The notes under the pieces were generated by a model. It made no database searches, was not told the DNA's origin, and saw nothing but the letters and a program-made list of their open reading frames with translations. From Variovorax saccharolyticus (GTDB lineage: Bacteria > Pseudomonadota > Gammaproteobacteria > Burkholderiales > Burkholderiaceae_C), in the NCBI RefSeq assembly GCF_030316765.1, contig NZ_JASZYT010000008.1, positions 248,001 through 312,000 on the forward strand: DNA of 64,000 nt, given 5' to 3'. Position numbers and translations under genes: made by a program. Each line of letters starts with the position of its first letter. Within the stretch, counting starts at the first letter, position 1. Shown here one piece after another: positions 35,998 to 47,729 of the stretch.

Positions 35998-37381
35998 TGC
36001 AGGGCTCCGGCGCTGGCGCTGGCGACTCGTTCAGCGCGCTGCCGACTGCGGATGCGACCCCGAGCAGCGCGTGATCGTCGCCCGCCCGGCCGACCAGTTG
36101 CAGGCCGATCGGCCGCTGGTCTTCGTCCTGGCCCGCAGGCAGCGCGATGCCGCACAGCGCGAGCAGGTTGATCGGGCGCGTGAAGTGGACCGGCGCCAGG
36201 TCGTGGTCGATGTCCTCGAGCCGCGGCGCGGTCATGGCGGTGGTGGGCATGGCGATGGCGGACAGGCCGAGCCGGTCCATCTCGGCGGCGAAGGCCTGCT
36301 GCCAGCGCGCCGCAGTGGCCTGGGCCTCGAGGTACTGCACCGCGGTGGTCGCGCGGGCCGCGATGAGCCGGGGCCGCACCGACGGGTCCATCGGCGCCTC
36401 GGGGTCGTCGAGCAGCCGGTCGTTCACCCAGGCGCCCTCGGCAATCATGATGGCGTTGGTCGGCGCCTTGAAGGCCGCCAGCGGCGCCGGGAAACGGAAC
36501 GGCACCAGGCTGAAGCCCGCTTCTTCCAACCGTTGCAGGCTCAGCGCATGGTTGCGTGCGACCGCTGGCGCGAGCGGCGCGAGTTCGTCCGCTTCGAGCA
36601 CTCCGATTCGCCGGGAGGCTTTTGGGTTCGCGTCGGGGCTCGCGGCGGGCAAGCTGGCCAGCGCCTCGAAGCACAGCCGCGCATCCTCCACCGACGACAC
36701 CAGCAGGCCCAGGCTGTCGAGGCTTTCGCTGAGCGGGTAGACACCGCCGCGCGGCAGCGCATCGATGGTCGGCTTGAAGCCCACGATGCCGCAGAACGCG
36801 GCGGGCACGCGCACCGAGCCGCCGGTGTCGGAGCCGATCGCCCACGGCACCAGGTGCGCCGCCACGGCCACTGCCGAGCCGCTGCTGGAGCCGCCCGGCG
36901 CCAGGGTGTCGGCGGCGCGGCCGGCCGGATTGCGGGGCGTGTCCATGTGGGAGTTGGTGCCCCAGGCGCCCAGCGCGAGCTGCACCATGTGGGTCTTGCC
37001 GACGATGACGCCGCCGGCCTCGACGATGCGCCGGACGATGTCGGCGTCCTGCCGCGCGATGTTGTCCGCGAGCAGCGGCGAGCCGGCCGTGGTCGGCTTG
37101 CCCTCGATGTTCACGAGGTCCTTCAGCGCCACCGGGATGCCGTGCAGCGGGCCGCGGTCGCGGCCTGCGCCCAGCTCCTTGTCGGCCAGGGCGGCGGCGG
37201 CCAGTGCCTCCGGCTCGTAGACCGCGATGAAGCTCTTGAAGTGGCCGTCGTGCGCCGCGATGCGGCGCAGGCACTCGCGGGTCAGCGCGACCGAGCTGGT
37301 GGCGCCGCTGCGCAGGTCGCGCGCGAGCTGCGCGATCGGAGCGAAGGCGGGAGGGCGGGTGGTCGGGTCGGGGTGCGTCAT
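35990..37381 (-). CDS. Amidase signature family hydrolase
   Basis: This is a 463-residue amidase of the GatA-like amidase signature family. The Ser-cisSer-Lys triad is visible: Lys in GIPVALKDLVN near residue 87, and the serines in APGGSSSGSAVAVA around 163-170, with GSDTGGSVRVPAAFCGIVGFKPT following. It hydrolyses a carboxylic amide to acid and ammonia; the substrate is unknown. The ATG at 37381 overlaps the RraA-like stop (ATGA) and the stop overlaps the Bug start, so the three genes form one tightly coupled operon, divergent from a LysR regulator. Confidence 0.92.
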   Translation of the reverse strand: MTHPDPTTRPPAFAPIAQLARDLRSGATSSVALTRECLRRIAAHDGHFKSFIAVYEPEALAAAALADKELGAGRDRGPLHGIPVALKDLVNIEGKPTTAGSPLLADNIARQDADIVRRIVEAGGVIVGKTHMVQLALGAWGTNSHMDTPRNPAGRAADTLAPGGSSSGSAVAVAAHLVPWAIGSDTGGSVRVPAAFCGIVGFKPTIDALPRGGVYPLSESLDSLGLLVSSVEDARLCFEALASLPAASPDANPKASRRIGVLEADELAPLAPAVARNHALSLQRLEEAGFSLVPFRFPAPLAAFKAPTNAIMIAEGAWVNDRLLDDPEAPMDPSVRPRLIAARATTAVQYLEAQATAARWQQAFAAEMDRLGLSAIAMPTTAMTAPRLEDIDHDLAPVHFTRPINLLALCGIALPAGQDEDQRPIGLQLVGRAGDDHALLGVASAVGSALNESPAPAPEPCSV

Positions 37382-38046
37382 GCGGCTGCTTCCTGAAGAA
37401 AAAGTTGGGTGCCCAGGATCTGGGGGTAGGTCTCGCCGGCGCGCAGCCGCGCCAGCGTCTGCTGCTCGGCCTGCTGCAAGCCGATCGCGCGCTCGGCCAG
37501 GGCCCGCGCCGCGTCGGGCGGCATGACCAGGATGCCGTTCTCGTCGGCCAGCACGGCGTCGCCGGGATGCACGCGCACGCCGCCGCAGTCCACTGGGAGG
37601 CAGAAGCTGCCCGTGTGTCCGCCTGAGCGGGTGGTGCGGGCGCTCAGGCCGCGCGCCCACACCGGCACGCCGAGCTCGCGCAGCTCCTCGATGTCGGTGA
37701 CGCAGCCGTCGACCACCACGCCCGCGACACCGCGCAGCCGCGCGGCCAGCACGCTGGCGCCGCCGATGCAGGCGATCGTCTCGTCGCCCGCGCGGTCGAC
37801 GAACAGGAAGTCGCCGGCCCGGAGCTGTCCCAGCGCGTGGTGCAGGATGGAGCCGTCGGCGCCTTCGCAGCGCACGGTGACCGCGGTGCCGACGCTGCGC
37901 GCCACGGCCGCCATGGCCCGGATGCGGCCATGAAGGAAGCCGCTTTCGTGAAAATGGCCGATGGTGGCCGGTTCGGCCTCCTTCAGCAGGGACAGCAGCT
38001 GCGGCGCGCAGGGCGGCGGCAGCTCTCCGAGTTGGATGCCAGTCAT
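37378..38046 (-). CDS. RraA/HMG-aldolase-like protein lacking the active-site Arg
   Basis: This is a 222-residue RraA-family protein. The family core is clear: GGASVLAARLRGVAGVVVDG, then LGVPVWARG and VHPGDAVLADENGILVMP. In class II HMG/OAA aldolases VxDGAVRD supplies the substrate-binding Arg and metal-linked Asp. Here the segment reads DGCVTDIEE, with Thr in place of Arg. Either substrate specificity differs or aldolase activity is lost. I use the ATG at 38046 (MTGIQLGELPPPC); no strong Shine-Dalgarno sequence is seen and upstream codons are open to 38097. It is the first gene of the operon with the amidase and a Bug protein. Confidence 0.8.
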   Translation of the reverse strand: MTGIQLGELPPPCAPQLLSLLKEAEPATIGHFHESGFLHGRIRAMAAVARSVGTAVTVRCEGADGSILHHALGQLRAGDFLFVDRAGDETIACIGGASVLAARLRGVAGVVVDGCVTDIEELRELGVPVWARGLSARTTRSGGHTGSFCLPVDCGGVRVHPGDAVLADENGILVMPPDAARALAERAIGLQQAEQQTLARLRAGETYPQILGTQLFLQEAAA

Positions 38047-38118
38047 TTGGGATATCGTCGTTGTCGAATGGCCATCGTAAGTACAGGCCCGCGCCACGGA
38101 TACTGATCAATTCTCAAG

Positions 38119-39063
38119 ATGGTTAATACAGGTTCCTTATCAACCCGGTTCACCCTGCACCAGCTGCAGGCCTTCGTGTGGACCGCACGCCTGGGCACCG
38201 TGCACGCGGCGGCCCGGCACCTGCACCTGACCCAACCCGCGATCTCGCACCGCATCCGCGACCTGGAGGAAGAGCTGGGCGTGCAGCTCTTCGAGCGCCA
38301 GAACCAGCGCCTGCAGGTGACCGAGCTGGGGCGCAACGTGCTGGTGTACGCCGAGCGCGTACTGGCGTCGGCGCAGGAGATGGCACGGCTCGACCTGCGG
38401 CGCACCATCACCGGCCTGGTGCGCATGGGGGTGGACGAGTCCTGCGCCATCATCGGCATGCCGCAGATCCTCAAGGACATCAAGGACGGCTATCCGGCGC
38501 TGCGCGTCGACCTCACGGTGGGCGGCGGCGCGCAGCTGCTGCAGAAGATCAACAACCACGAGCTCGACATCGCGCTGCACACGGGGCAAAGCAGCCAGCC
38601 CGACGTGACCAGCCAGTTCATCGGACTGACCCAGCACCAGTGGGTGGCGGCGCACGACCTGATGGTGGCCGACGAAGACTTCGTGCCGGCCCATGCGCTG
38701 AACCATCGCATCGTCTGCAATGCGCCGCCGTCGACGCTGCATGAGTCGGCGTCGCGCTGGCTGGCCTCCGACGGCTATGCCTTCGAGGAGTACAGCAGCT
38801 GCAATTCGCTGTCGCTGATGGTGGCGCTGGTCGCTGCCGGCCATGCGATCGCCATGCTGCCGGCATCGATCACGCGCCGGCAGGTCGCCGAGAAATCCCT
38901 GCAGGTTCTGCGCGCCAAGCCGGCCGTGCCGCATGTGCCCTATTACTTCTCTTACCTGGCGCATCACCGCAGCGAGACCACGGCGCGAATCCTCGAGATC
39001 GCGTTGCGCAATCTCAAGGAGGCGGGCTTCTTCCATGAGGAGCCGGCCCGCGGCGCCGACTGA
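38119..39063 (+). CDS. LysR family transcriptional regulator
   Basis: This 314-residue regulator has an N-terminal winged HTH (residues ~10-70, FTLHQLQAFVWTARLGTVHA and LTQPAISHRIRDLE) and a full periplasmic-binding-like effector domain (~95-300). It diverges from the RraA-amidase-Bug operon across a 72-bp region, the standard layout for a LysR activator of that operon. The effector pocket ligand is unknown but is expected to be a pathway intermediate. Confidence 0.93.
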   Translation: MVNTGSLSTRFTLHQLQAFVWTARLGTVHAAARHLHLTQPAISHRIRDLEEELGVQLFERQNQRLQVTELGRNVLVYAERVLASAQEMARLDLRRTITGLVRMGVDESCAIIGMPQILKDIKDGYPALRVDLTVGGGAQLLQKINNHELDIALHTGQSSQPDVTSQFIGLTQHQWVAAHDLMVADEDFVPAHALNHRIVCNAPPSTLHESASRWLASDGYAFEEYSSCNSLSLMVALVAAGHAIAMLPASITRRQVAEKSLQVLRAKPAVPHVPYYFSYLAHHRSETTARILEIALRNLKEAGFFHEEPARGAD

Positions 39064-39245
39064 GAGATCTGGTCACGAGTTGATACATCGCAGGCCCTTC
39101 CACGCAGGCTGGATCAGCGCGTGCGATGCAGGTCAACCCCACTCGGAGGGAGCAATGTGCGGGTTGGCTCGCGCAAGCCACGCGGCGACTGGGGTCGTGC
39201 ATCAAAAAATGCAGCAAGCTCGCGCTAGCCTTGCTAGCATGCCGC

Positions 39246-39707
39246 ATGGACTGCGTGCGAACTCCGGAGGTCGTGTCTGCGGTGCTGGCGTCAAGCGGGC
39301 CGGCCGCTGCCTTGGCGTACCTCAACGAAGGCGTGCCCCACCGGTTCAGCGCGATCTACCGTTTCGCCGGGCCGCTGCTTCACAACGTGATGCTGCACGA
39401 CAAGGCCGGCCGCATGCGGCCCGAGTTCCTTGCCGTGGTTCCGTTCACGCGCAGCTTCTGCCAGTTCGTGGTCAAGGAGGGGTCGTTTCGTACCGACAAC
39501 TCCGTCGCCGATTCCCGCCTGGTCGGTCATGCCCTGCGCGGCATCGTGATCTCGTACCACAGCGTGCCTGTGCTCGACCACCACTCGGGCGAACTCTGGG
39601 GCACGCTGTCCCATTTCGACATGCGCAGCCTGCCGCTTGCGGACGAGGAGTTCGAGCTCCTGCAGAACGCGGCCACCTTGCTGCCGCCGTATCTCTCCAA
39701 CCTCTGA
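39246..39707 (+). CDS. GAF-domain protein
   Basis: This 153-residue protein is essentially one GAF fold: HRFSAIYRFAGPLLHN, then SFCQFV.KEGSFRTDNS with a Cys in the region where free-Met sulfoxide reductase-like GAFs have one, then SYHSVPVLDHHSGELWGTLSHFD. Its role might be small-molecule sensing. The ATG at 39246 gives the family-like start MDCVRTPEVV; the frame is open to 39126 with poor coding character. Two GCTAGC hexamers (39224-39229, 39233-39238) lie just upstream. No output domain is fused, so it must act through a partner or alone. Confidence 0.75.
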   Translation: MDCVRTPEVVSAVLASSGPAAALAYLNEGVPHRFSAIYRFAGPLLHNVMLHDKAGRMRPEFLAVVPFTRSFCQFVVKEGSFRTDNSVADSRLVGHALRGIVISYHSVPVLDHHSGELWGTLSHFDMRSLPLADEEFELLQNAATLLPPYLSNL

Positions 39708-39729
39708 GACCCTGGCGCCGCGGGCGGCG

Positions 39730-39903
39730 CTAGAAGGTTCCGACGGCCAGGCAGATCGCCAGCACGATGACGATCCCGGCGATCACGAAGCCGGTGATCC
39801 GCTCTCTGGATACAGCCTTCTCCCTGGGCGGATGCGTTTGATCCGCGCGATTCAAGGACGCGAAGCTGCTGAAACTCTGGGTGTCGGTCGAAGGGCCATG
39901 CAT
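39730..39903 (-). CDS. Small single-pass membrane protein, hypothetical
   Basis: This 57-residue frame ends in one confident transmembrane helix, ITGFVIAGIVIVLAICLAV, after a polar stretch HPPREKAVSRER. I take the ATG at 39903 (MHGPSTD); another in-frame ATG lies six codons upstream. It converges with the GAF gene, with stops 22 bp apart. No family is recognised. The hydrophobic C-terminus and positive-inside charges make a real gene plausible, but there is no clear ribosome-binding site. Confidence 0.45.
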   Translation of the reverse strand: MHGPSTDTQSFSSFASLNRADQTHPPREKAVSRERITGFVIAGIVIVLAICLAVGTF

Positions 39904-40406
39904 GTAAACAATTGTGTGCATTCGGGTCGCGGCGTCCAAGGAACAATTGCACGCTTTAGTACACACTTTTGGGGGCGAGCCGCCTGTGCTTGTCGGTGCC
40001 GCGCGCACCCGTGGGGCCGTCGACCTCGGCGCCCCGGGGCCGCGTCTGCGGAAATTTCATCGCACTGATCAGCCAATTCCGATTAACTAATTGGGGCTCG
40101 TCTTATAGTCACGCGTTGATTCAATTGCTGTGACTTCATTCGCATTGAATTGCGTGATTTTTCGAGTGGCGAGCGCTGCGCGATGCATGTCGCAATCCCA
40201 CAACGCGACTCGAATTAATTGAAGTTGACTTTGCATAGTCGCGGTTCGACTTTGCATGAACGACTCTGTCTCCAGGAAAAGCCTCTGATGCAATAGCCAC
40301 AACTTCCCAAAAGGAGGTTGGCCCGGGGTCCGGTGGCGCACCAATTTGCCCGTCACGGTGAGCCTTTCGCACCGGAGCCCCATGTTTAACCTTGGAGAAA
40401 CTTGCA
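39904..40406. promoter_or_regulatory. 503-bp gene-free region, porin promoter and leader
   Basis: No credible gene. The centre is AT-rich. The decamer GACTTTGCAT occurs at 40227-40236 and again at 40248-40257, 21 bp apart (two helical turns), each inside a small dyad (GACT..AGTC; GTTC..GAAC). An imperfect inverted repeat TTCAATTGC/GCATTGAA spans 40120-40149. TTGACT at 40225-40230 could be a -35 element. A perfect ribosome-binding-like AAGGAGG (40310-40316) lies about 90 nt before the porin start without a start codon of its own. All of this suggests a regulated, structured leader. Confidence 0.5.
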
Positions 40407-41702
40407 ATGAAAAAATCTCTAGTTGCCCTGGCTGCCCTGGCTGTGGCCGGTATCGCTTCGGCCCAGTCGTCGGTCACCCTCTTCGGCGTGGTCGACGCAA
40501 CCATCAGCGGCTTCTCGAACAAGGCGGAAGACAAGAGGAGCCCCACTCTTGAGAACCCGACCTTCGTGCGTCGCGCCGATGTCACGACCAGCCAGACGGT
40601 TCTGCGCAACTCGGGCTACAACTCCAGTCGCCTCGGTTTCCGCGGCACCGAAGACCTCGGTGGCGGCCTGGCAGCCAGCTTCTGGCTCGAAGGTGCCCTG
40701 AGCAACGACGACGGCACGCCGGGTGGCCAGAACTGGCAACGCCGCTCGACCGTGAGCCTGTCGGGCAACTTCGGTGAAATCCGCCTCGGCCGCGACTACA
40801 CGCCGACCTTCTGGAACGACACCGTGTTCGATCCGTTCGGCACCAATGGCGTGGGCACCAACCTGATCTCGACCGCCAACGGCTACAACAACCCCGGCAG
40901 CGTGATCTCGCAAGGCGGCTTCATCCAGAACACGACCTACGCCCGCGCCAGCAACTCGATCGGCTACTTCCTGCCGCCGAACCTGGGTGGCGTCTACGGC
41001 CAGTTCATGTACGCCTTCAACGAGAAGACCAGCTTCGACCCGGGCACCCGCACGCCTCCCGGCCCGGAAGCCTTCCTGGCGAACCCCAACACCAATGCTG
41101 ACCCGGCGGGCATCTCGCGCGCCGGTCGCTACGTCGGTGGTCGCATCGGCTACGCCAACGGTCCGCTCGATGTCGCGCTGGCTTACTCGCAAAGCACCGT
41201 CGCCTCGAACTTCTACGCCGGCACCACGACCAACCTCGACACCTGGAACCTCGGCGCTTCGTACGACTTCGGCGTCGCCAAGCTGTTCGGCGAGTACTCC
41301 AACGCCAAGCTGAAGCAGGACACCTCCAGCAACTTCGTTGCCGGCGTCACGAATCCGTTCGGCTTCCGCAACCCCGGTGCCGACGGCTGGCTGCTCGGCG
41401 TGACTGTTCCGGTGGGCCCTGGCCTGATCCGCGCTTCGTACTCGGCGGTCGACTACAAGAACACCGGCACGCTCATCAGCGAGCGCCTCGGCTTCCGCCC
41501 GGACCCGAAGGCTGACAAGTTCGCCATCGGCTATGTCCACAACCTGTCGAAGCGCACCGCCCTGTACGCCACCGTGGCTCGCGTCAACAACAAGAACGGC
41601 GCCGACCTGACCGTGGGTGGCCCGGCCTTCGTCACCGAAGGTGGCGTGCTGACTCCGAAGACCTCGACCGGCTACGACCTCGGTCTGCGTCACTCCTTCT
41701 GA
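40407..41702 (+). CDS. General trimeric outer-membrane porin (Gram-negative porin family)
   Basis: This is a 431-residue 16-strand porin of the betaproteobacterial Porin_4/OmpC-like group. The signal peptide MKKSLVALAALAVAGIASAQ is cleaved after AQ, giving SSVTLFGVVDAT. SRLGFRGTEDLGGGL and EIRLGRDYTP are hallmark strands, and the protein ends in Phe (LRHSF) for BAM recognition. GGAGAA precedes the ATG. Codon choice is strongly optimised, as expected for a very abundant protein. A long regulatory leader precedes it and an excellent terminator follows at 41741-41772. Confidence 0.96.
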   Translation: MKKSLVALAALAVAGIASAQSSVTLFGVVDATISGFSNKAEDKRSPTLENPTFVRRADVTTSQTVLRNSGYNSSRLGFRGTEDLGGGLAASFWLEGALSNDDGTPGGQNWQRRSTVSLSGNFGEIRLGRDYTPTFWNDTVFDPFGTNGVGTNLISTANGYNNPGSVISQGGFIQNTTYARASNSIGYFLPPNLGGVYGQFMYAFNEKTSFDPGTRTPPGPEAFLANPNTNADPAGISRAGRYVGGRIGYANGPLDVALAYSQSTVASNFYAGTTTNLDTWNLGASYDFGVAKLFGEYSNAKLKQDTSSNFVAGVTNPFGFRNPGADGWLLGVTVPVGPGLIRASYSAVDYKNTGTLISERLGFRPDPKADKFAIGYVHNLSKRTALYATVARVNNKNGADLTVGGPAFVTEGGVLTPKTSTGYDLGLRHSF

Positions 41703-41740
41703 TTCGAGGCGCAAGCCCCGAGCCAGCAGGCAGGTCCTGA

Positions 41741-41772
41741 AGGCCGCCCGGTCATTGCCGGGCGGCCTTTTT
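41741..41772 (+). terminator. Rho-independent terminator of the porin gene
   Basis: An 11-bp perfect GC-rich stem AGGCCGCCCGG / CCGGGCGGCCT with a 6-nt loop is followed by a T-run (CTTTTTC). It lies 38 bp after the porin stop and 19 bp before the LysR-HTH gene. Confidence 0.95.
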
Positions 41773-41790
41773 CACTAGGGAGAGTCTCGA

Positions 41791-42204
41791 ATGCAGAACA
41801 ATGTCCTATCAAGCCATGTTGCAGAAAGAATGCTCGATCTGAACGATCTGCGCATCTTCGCGTACGTCGCTTCGCTCGCCAGCTTCTCTTCGGCGGCGGA
41901 TGCCTTGCAGATCCACAAGTCGAGCGTGAGCCGGAGCATCTCGCGGCTCGAGAAGATGCTGCAGACATCCTTGATCCATCGCACCACCCGCAAGGTGCTC
42001 CTGACCGAGCACGGCATCCAGCTGAAAGAGCGCTGCGTCGAGATGCTGTCGCGGGTCAACGAGACGATCGGCTACGCCGGCAGGGTCGATCCGGCCCCGA
42101 TGTTCGCGGCACGGCCGTCGCCCGCGATCCGTTCCAGGCCGAAGCTGGTGGCGGCGGTCGACCGGAAGCCGCGGCGCGTGCTTGGGGGGCTGTCGGCCTT
42201 CTAG
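41791..42204 (+). CDS. LysR-type HTH protein without effector domain
   Basis: This 137-residue protein begins with a typical LysR winged HTH: LDLNDLRIFAYVASLASFSS, HKSSVSRSISRLE, TTRKVLLTEHG, then a linker-helix-like RVNETIG near residue 90. Where the ~200-residue effector domain should follow there are only ~45 residues of basic, low-complexity sequence (RSRPKLVAAVDRKPRR). It is either a genuine minimal DNA-binding protein or the remnant of a truncated regulator. No disabled effector domain is visible downstream, because the next gene is convergent and overlaps by the 4-base CTAG. ATG at 41830 is an alternative start. Confidence 0.75.
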   Translation: MQNNVLSSHVAERMLDLNDLRIFAYVASLASFSSAADALQIHKSSVSRSISRLEKMLQTSLIHRTTRKVLLTEHGIQLKERCVEMLSRVNETIGYAGRVDPAPMFAARPSPAIRSRPKLVAAVDRKPRRVLGGLSAF

Positions 42205-43229
42205 TGCAAGCCGCTGCGCAGCGTCTGCCGCATCTTGCTCGGCGGCACCCGATACCAGTTCTTGAACTTGCGGCTGAAGTTGGTCGGGTCGTTGTAGCCC
42301 AGCTGTGATGCGATGGCTTCCATCGACAGCTCGGTGTGCTTCAGGTACCAGGCGGCGTGCGCCTTGCGCAGCTGGTCCTTGATGTCCGAGTAGGTGGCGC
42401 CGACTTCGGCGAGCCTTCGCACCAGCGTCCGGGCGGAGATGCCCAGGTCGACGGCCAGTTCGCCGACGTCCGGATTGCGCGTCAGCCGCTCGAGCAGCGC
42501 ATGCCGAACCTGCTGCACGAAATCGCCGCTGCCGATCTCCGATTCCATCTTGCGGCAGGCCTGCGCGGCCTCCGAGAATGCCCGCGGGTCGGCGGCGATG
42601 GAGGGCGTGCGAAGCAGTTCGACGGGCAACTGGAAGCTCAGGCACTCCTGGCCGAACTCCACCTTGCGGACGTAGCGCAGGCAAGGCACGTCGTTGTCGG
42701 CGGGGCGGGCGTAGGGCAGCCCCACGACGAGCTCGTCGGCCGGCCGCCCGAGGATGGCCTCGAGCAAGCGGCAGTACGCGCCCAGGATCGACTGCATGAC
42801 GAATACATGCGTCTCGACCAGCGGGCGCACCGGCTTGACCTTGAGGACGCTCCAGCGCGCACCGTCGTCCACCTCGAACTCGAGGCCCCGGAAGATCAGC
42901 CTGGCATGCCGGCTCAGGACCCGCAGGGCCTGGCCGAGGTTGTCGCTGCTGACCGTCGCGATGCCGACCGGGCTGTGGTACGGCTGGAGCATGGACCCGG
43001 CCATCAGGCCCAGCGCCGGCTCGCCGCTGCTCTGGATGGCCTGCGCCACGAAGCGGCGAAAGACGGAGAAGTCGACCATGCGCTGTCCGTCGCTGAGCGC
43101 CTGCCAGCTCAGGCCGGCATTCGCAAGAACCTCGGACGGCCGCACGCCGCGGCTGTTGAGGCAGTCGAGGACGCCGCGGACATAGACCGGATGCGCGAAG
43201 GGAATGGCGATGTCGCCCTTGATGCTCAC
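42201..43229 (-). CDS. AraC family regulator with arabinose-binding-like N-domain (OruR/ArgR type)
   Basis: This 342-residue regulator has an N-terminal 'Arabinose_bd' domain (residues ~15-205) and a C-terminal AraC HTH (~240-335) with VDLGISARTLVRRLAEVG, IASQLGYNDPTNFSRKFKNW and RVPPSKMR. Relatives regulate amino-acid, ornithine or fatty-acid-related genes. It starts at GTG 43229 (MSIKGDIAIP), and the stop overlaps that of the convergent LysR-HTH gene as CTAG. The 105-bp gap to panC on the same strand contains no clear shared promoter, so it is probably a separate unit. Confidence 0.9.
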   Translation of the reverse strand: MSIKGDIAIPFAHPVYVRGVLDCLNSRGVRPSEVLANAGLSWQALSDGQRMVDFSVFRRFVAQAIQSSGEPALGLMAGSMLQPYHSPVGIATVSSDNLGQALRVLSRHARLIFRGLEFEVDDGARWSVLKVKPVRPLVETHVFVMQSILGAYCRLLEAILGRPADELVVGLPYARPADNDVPCLRYVRKVEFGQECLSFQLPVELLRTPSIAADPRAFSEAAQACRKMESEIGSGDFVQQVRHALLERLTRNPDVGELAVDLGISARTLVRRLAEVGATYSDIKDQLRKAHAAWYLKHTELSMEAIASQLGYNDPTNFSRKFKNWYRVPPSKMRQTLRSGLH

Positions 43230-43334
43230 TGTGGCTGGGGATGAAATGGGTGCGCGCCCAATCTACATCCCGGTGCCAGGACCGGACTCCGAGAATCGCT
43301 GCGAAGATTCTTCTGCGTCGGCCGAGTATTCCGA

Positions 43335-46693
<3,359 letters not shown>

Positions 46694-46841
46694 AGGTCGT
46701 CGCTCTTGGTTCGGATCACAAACGGGGCGAACCATAACCGACTCTTGCGCTACGACCGCGTGCATTTACGCGAGCCGGCCCGCTTCCGCATGGCTGCTAC
46801 GATCGCGCCCATTCCGCTGCATGTGCGTGGCCTCGCGACCG

Positions 46842-47726
46842 ATGACGAAGATGGACAGTACCCTCGATTTTTCTTCCGCCGAATGGGCCGCCGTGGTGCG
46901 TGCCGATGCATTGCGGGCCCTTGATGAAGATGTGGCAGGCGGCGATCTCACTGCCTCGCTGATTGCCTCCGATCGCCGTGCCGAGGCGCGAGTCCTGGCC
47001 CGCGAAGCCGCCGTGCTGTGCGGTGCGCCCTGGGTCGAGACGGTGGTGCGGCAGCTCGACCCCGCGGCACGGATCGTGTGGCACGTGGCGGAAGGCGAGC
47101 GCTGCGCGCCCGACCAGACCGTGCTCGAGATCTCGGGCACTGCCAGGGCGCTGCTCACGGCCGAGCGCACCGCGCTCAACTTCCTGCAACTGCTCAGCGC
47201 TGTGGCGACCAAGACCGCGGCCCATGTCGATGCCGTGCGCGGCACGCGGGCGCAGATCGTCGACACGCGCAAGACGCTGCCCGGCCTTCGGCTGGCGCAG
47301 AAGTACGCGGTGCGCATCGGCGGCGGCGTCAATCACCGCATCGGCCTCTACGACGCGGTGCTGATCAAGGAGAACCACATCGTCGCGGCCGGTGGCGTCA
47401 GCGCGGCCTTGCGTGCCGCGGCCGAAGTGGCGGGCCGCGCGAAGTTCGTGCAGATCGAGGTCGAGACCCTGGCGCAACTCGACGAGGCGCTGGCCAACGG
47501 CGCCCGCATGCTGCTGCTGGACAACATGGACCTGCCGACGCTGCGCGAGGCAGTGCGCCGCAACGACGCCGCCGGCGCTGGCCGCGCCGTGCTCGAGATA
47601 TCGGGCGGCGTCACCCTGGACGCACTGCGCGGCCTGGCCGAGACCGGCGTCGACCGCATCTCGATCGGCGCCTTGACCAAGGACGTCAAGGCGATCGATT
47701 TCTCGATGCGTTTCCGGGAGGCCTGA
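46842..47726 (+). CDS. nadC: Quinolinate phosphoribosyltransferase (nicotinate-nucleotide pyrophosphorylase)
   Basis: This 294-residue enzyme converts quinolinate and PRPP to nicotinate mononucleotide. Family landmarks are EDVAGGDLTASLI, TAERTALNFLQLLS, the substrate-binding DTRKTLPGLRLAQKYAVRIGG, HRIGLYDAVLIKENH, and ISIGALTKD at the end. Start choice lies between ATG 46842 and 46851, nine bases apart; 46821 is less likely. Its stop is 3 bp before nadA. It shares a ~148-bp divergent region with nadB. Confidence 0.95.
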   Translation: MTKMDSTLDFSSAEWAAVVRADALRALDEDVAGGDLTASLIASDRRAEARVLAREAAVLCGAPWVETVVRQLDPAARIVWHVAEGERCAPDQTVLEISGTARALLTAERTALNFLQLLSAVATKTAAHVDAVRGTRAQIVDTRKTLPGLRLAQKYAVRIGGGVNHRIGLYDAVLIKENHIVAAGGVSAALRAAAEVAGRAKFVQIEVETLAQLDEALANGARMLLLDNMDLPTLREAVRRNDAAGAGRAVLEISGGVTLDALRGLAETGVDRISIGALTKDVKAIDFSMRFREA

Positions 47727-47729
47727 GCC

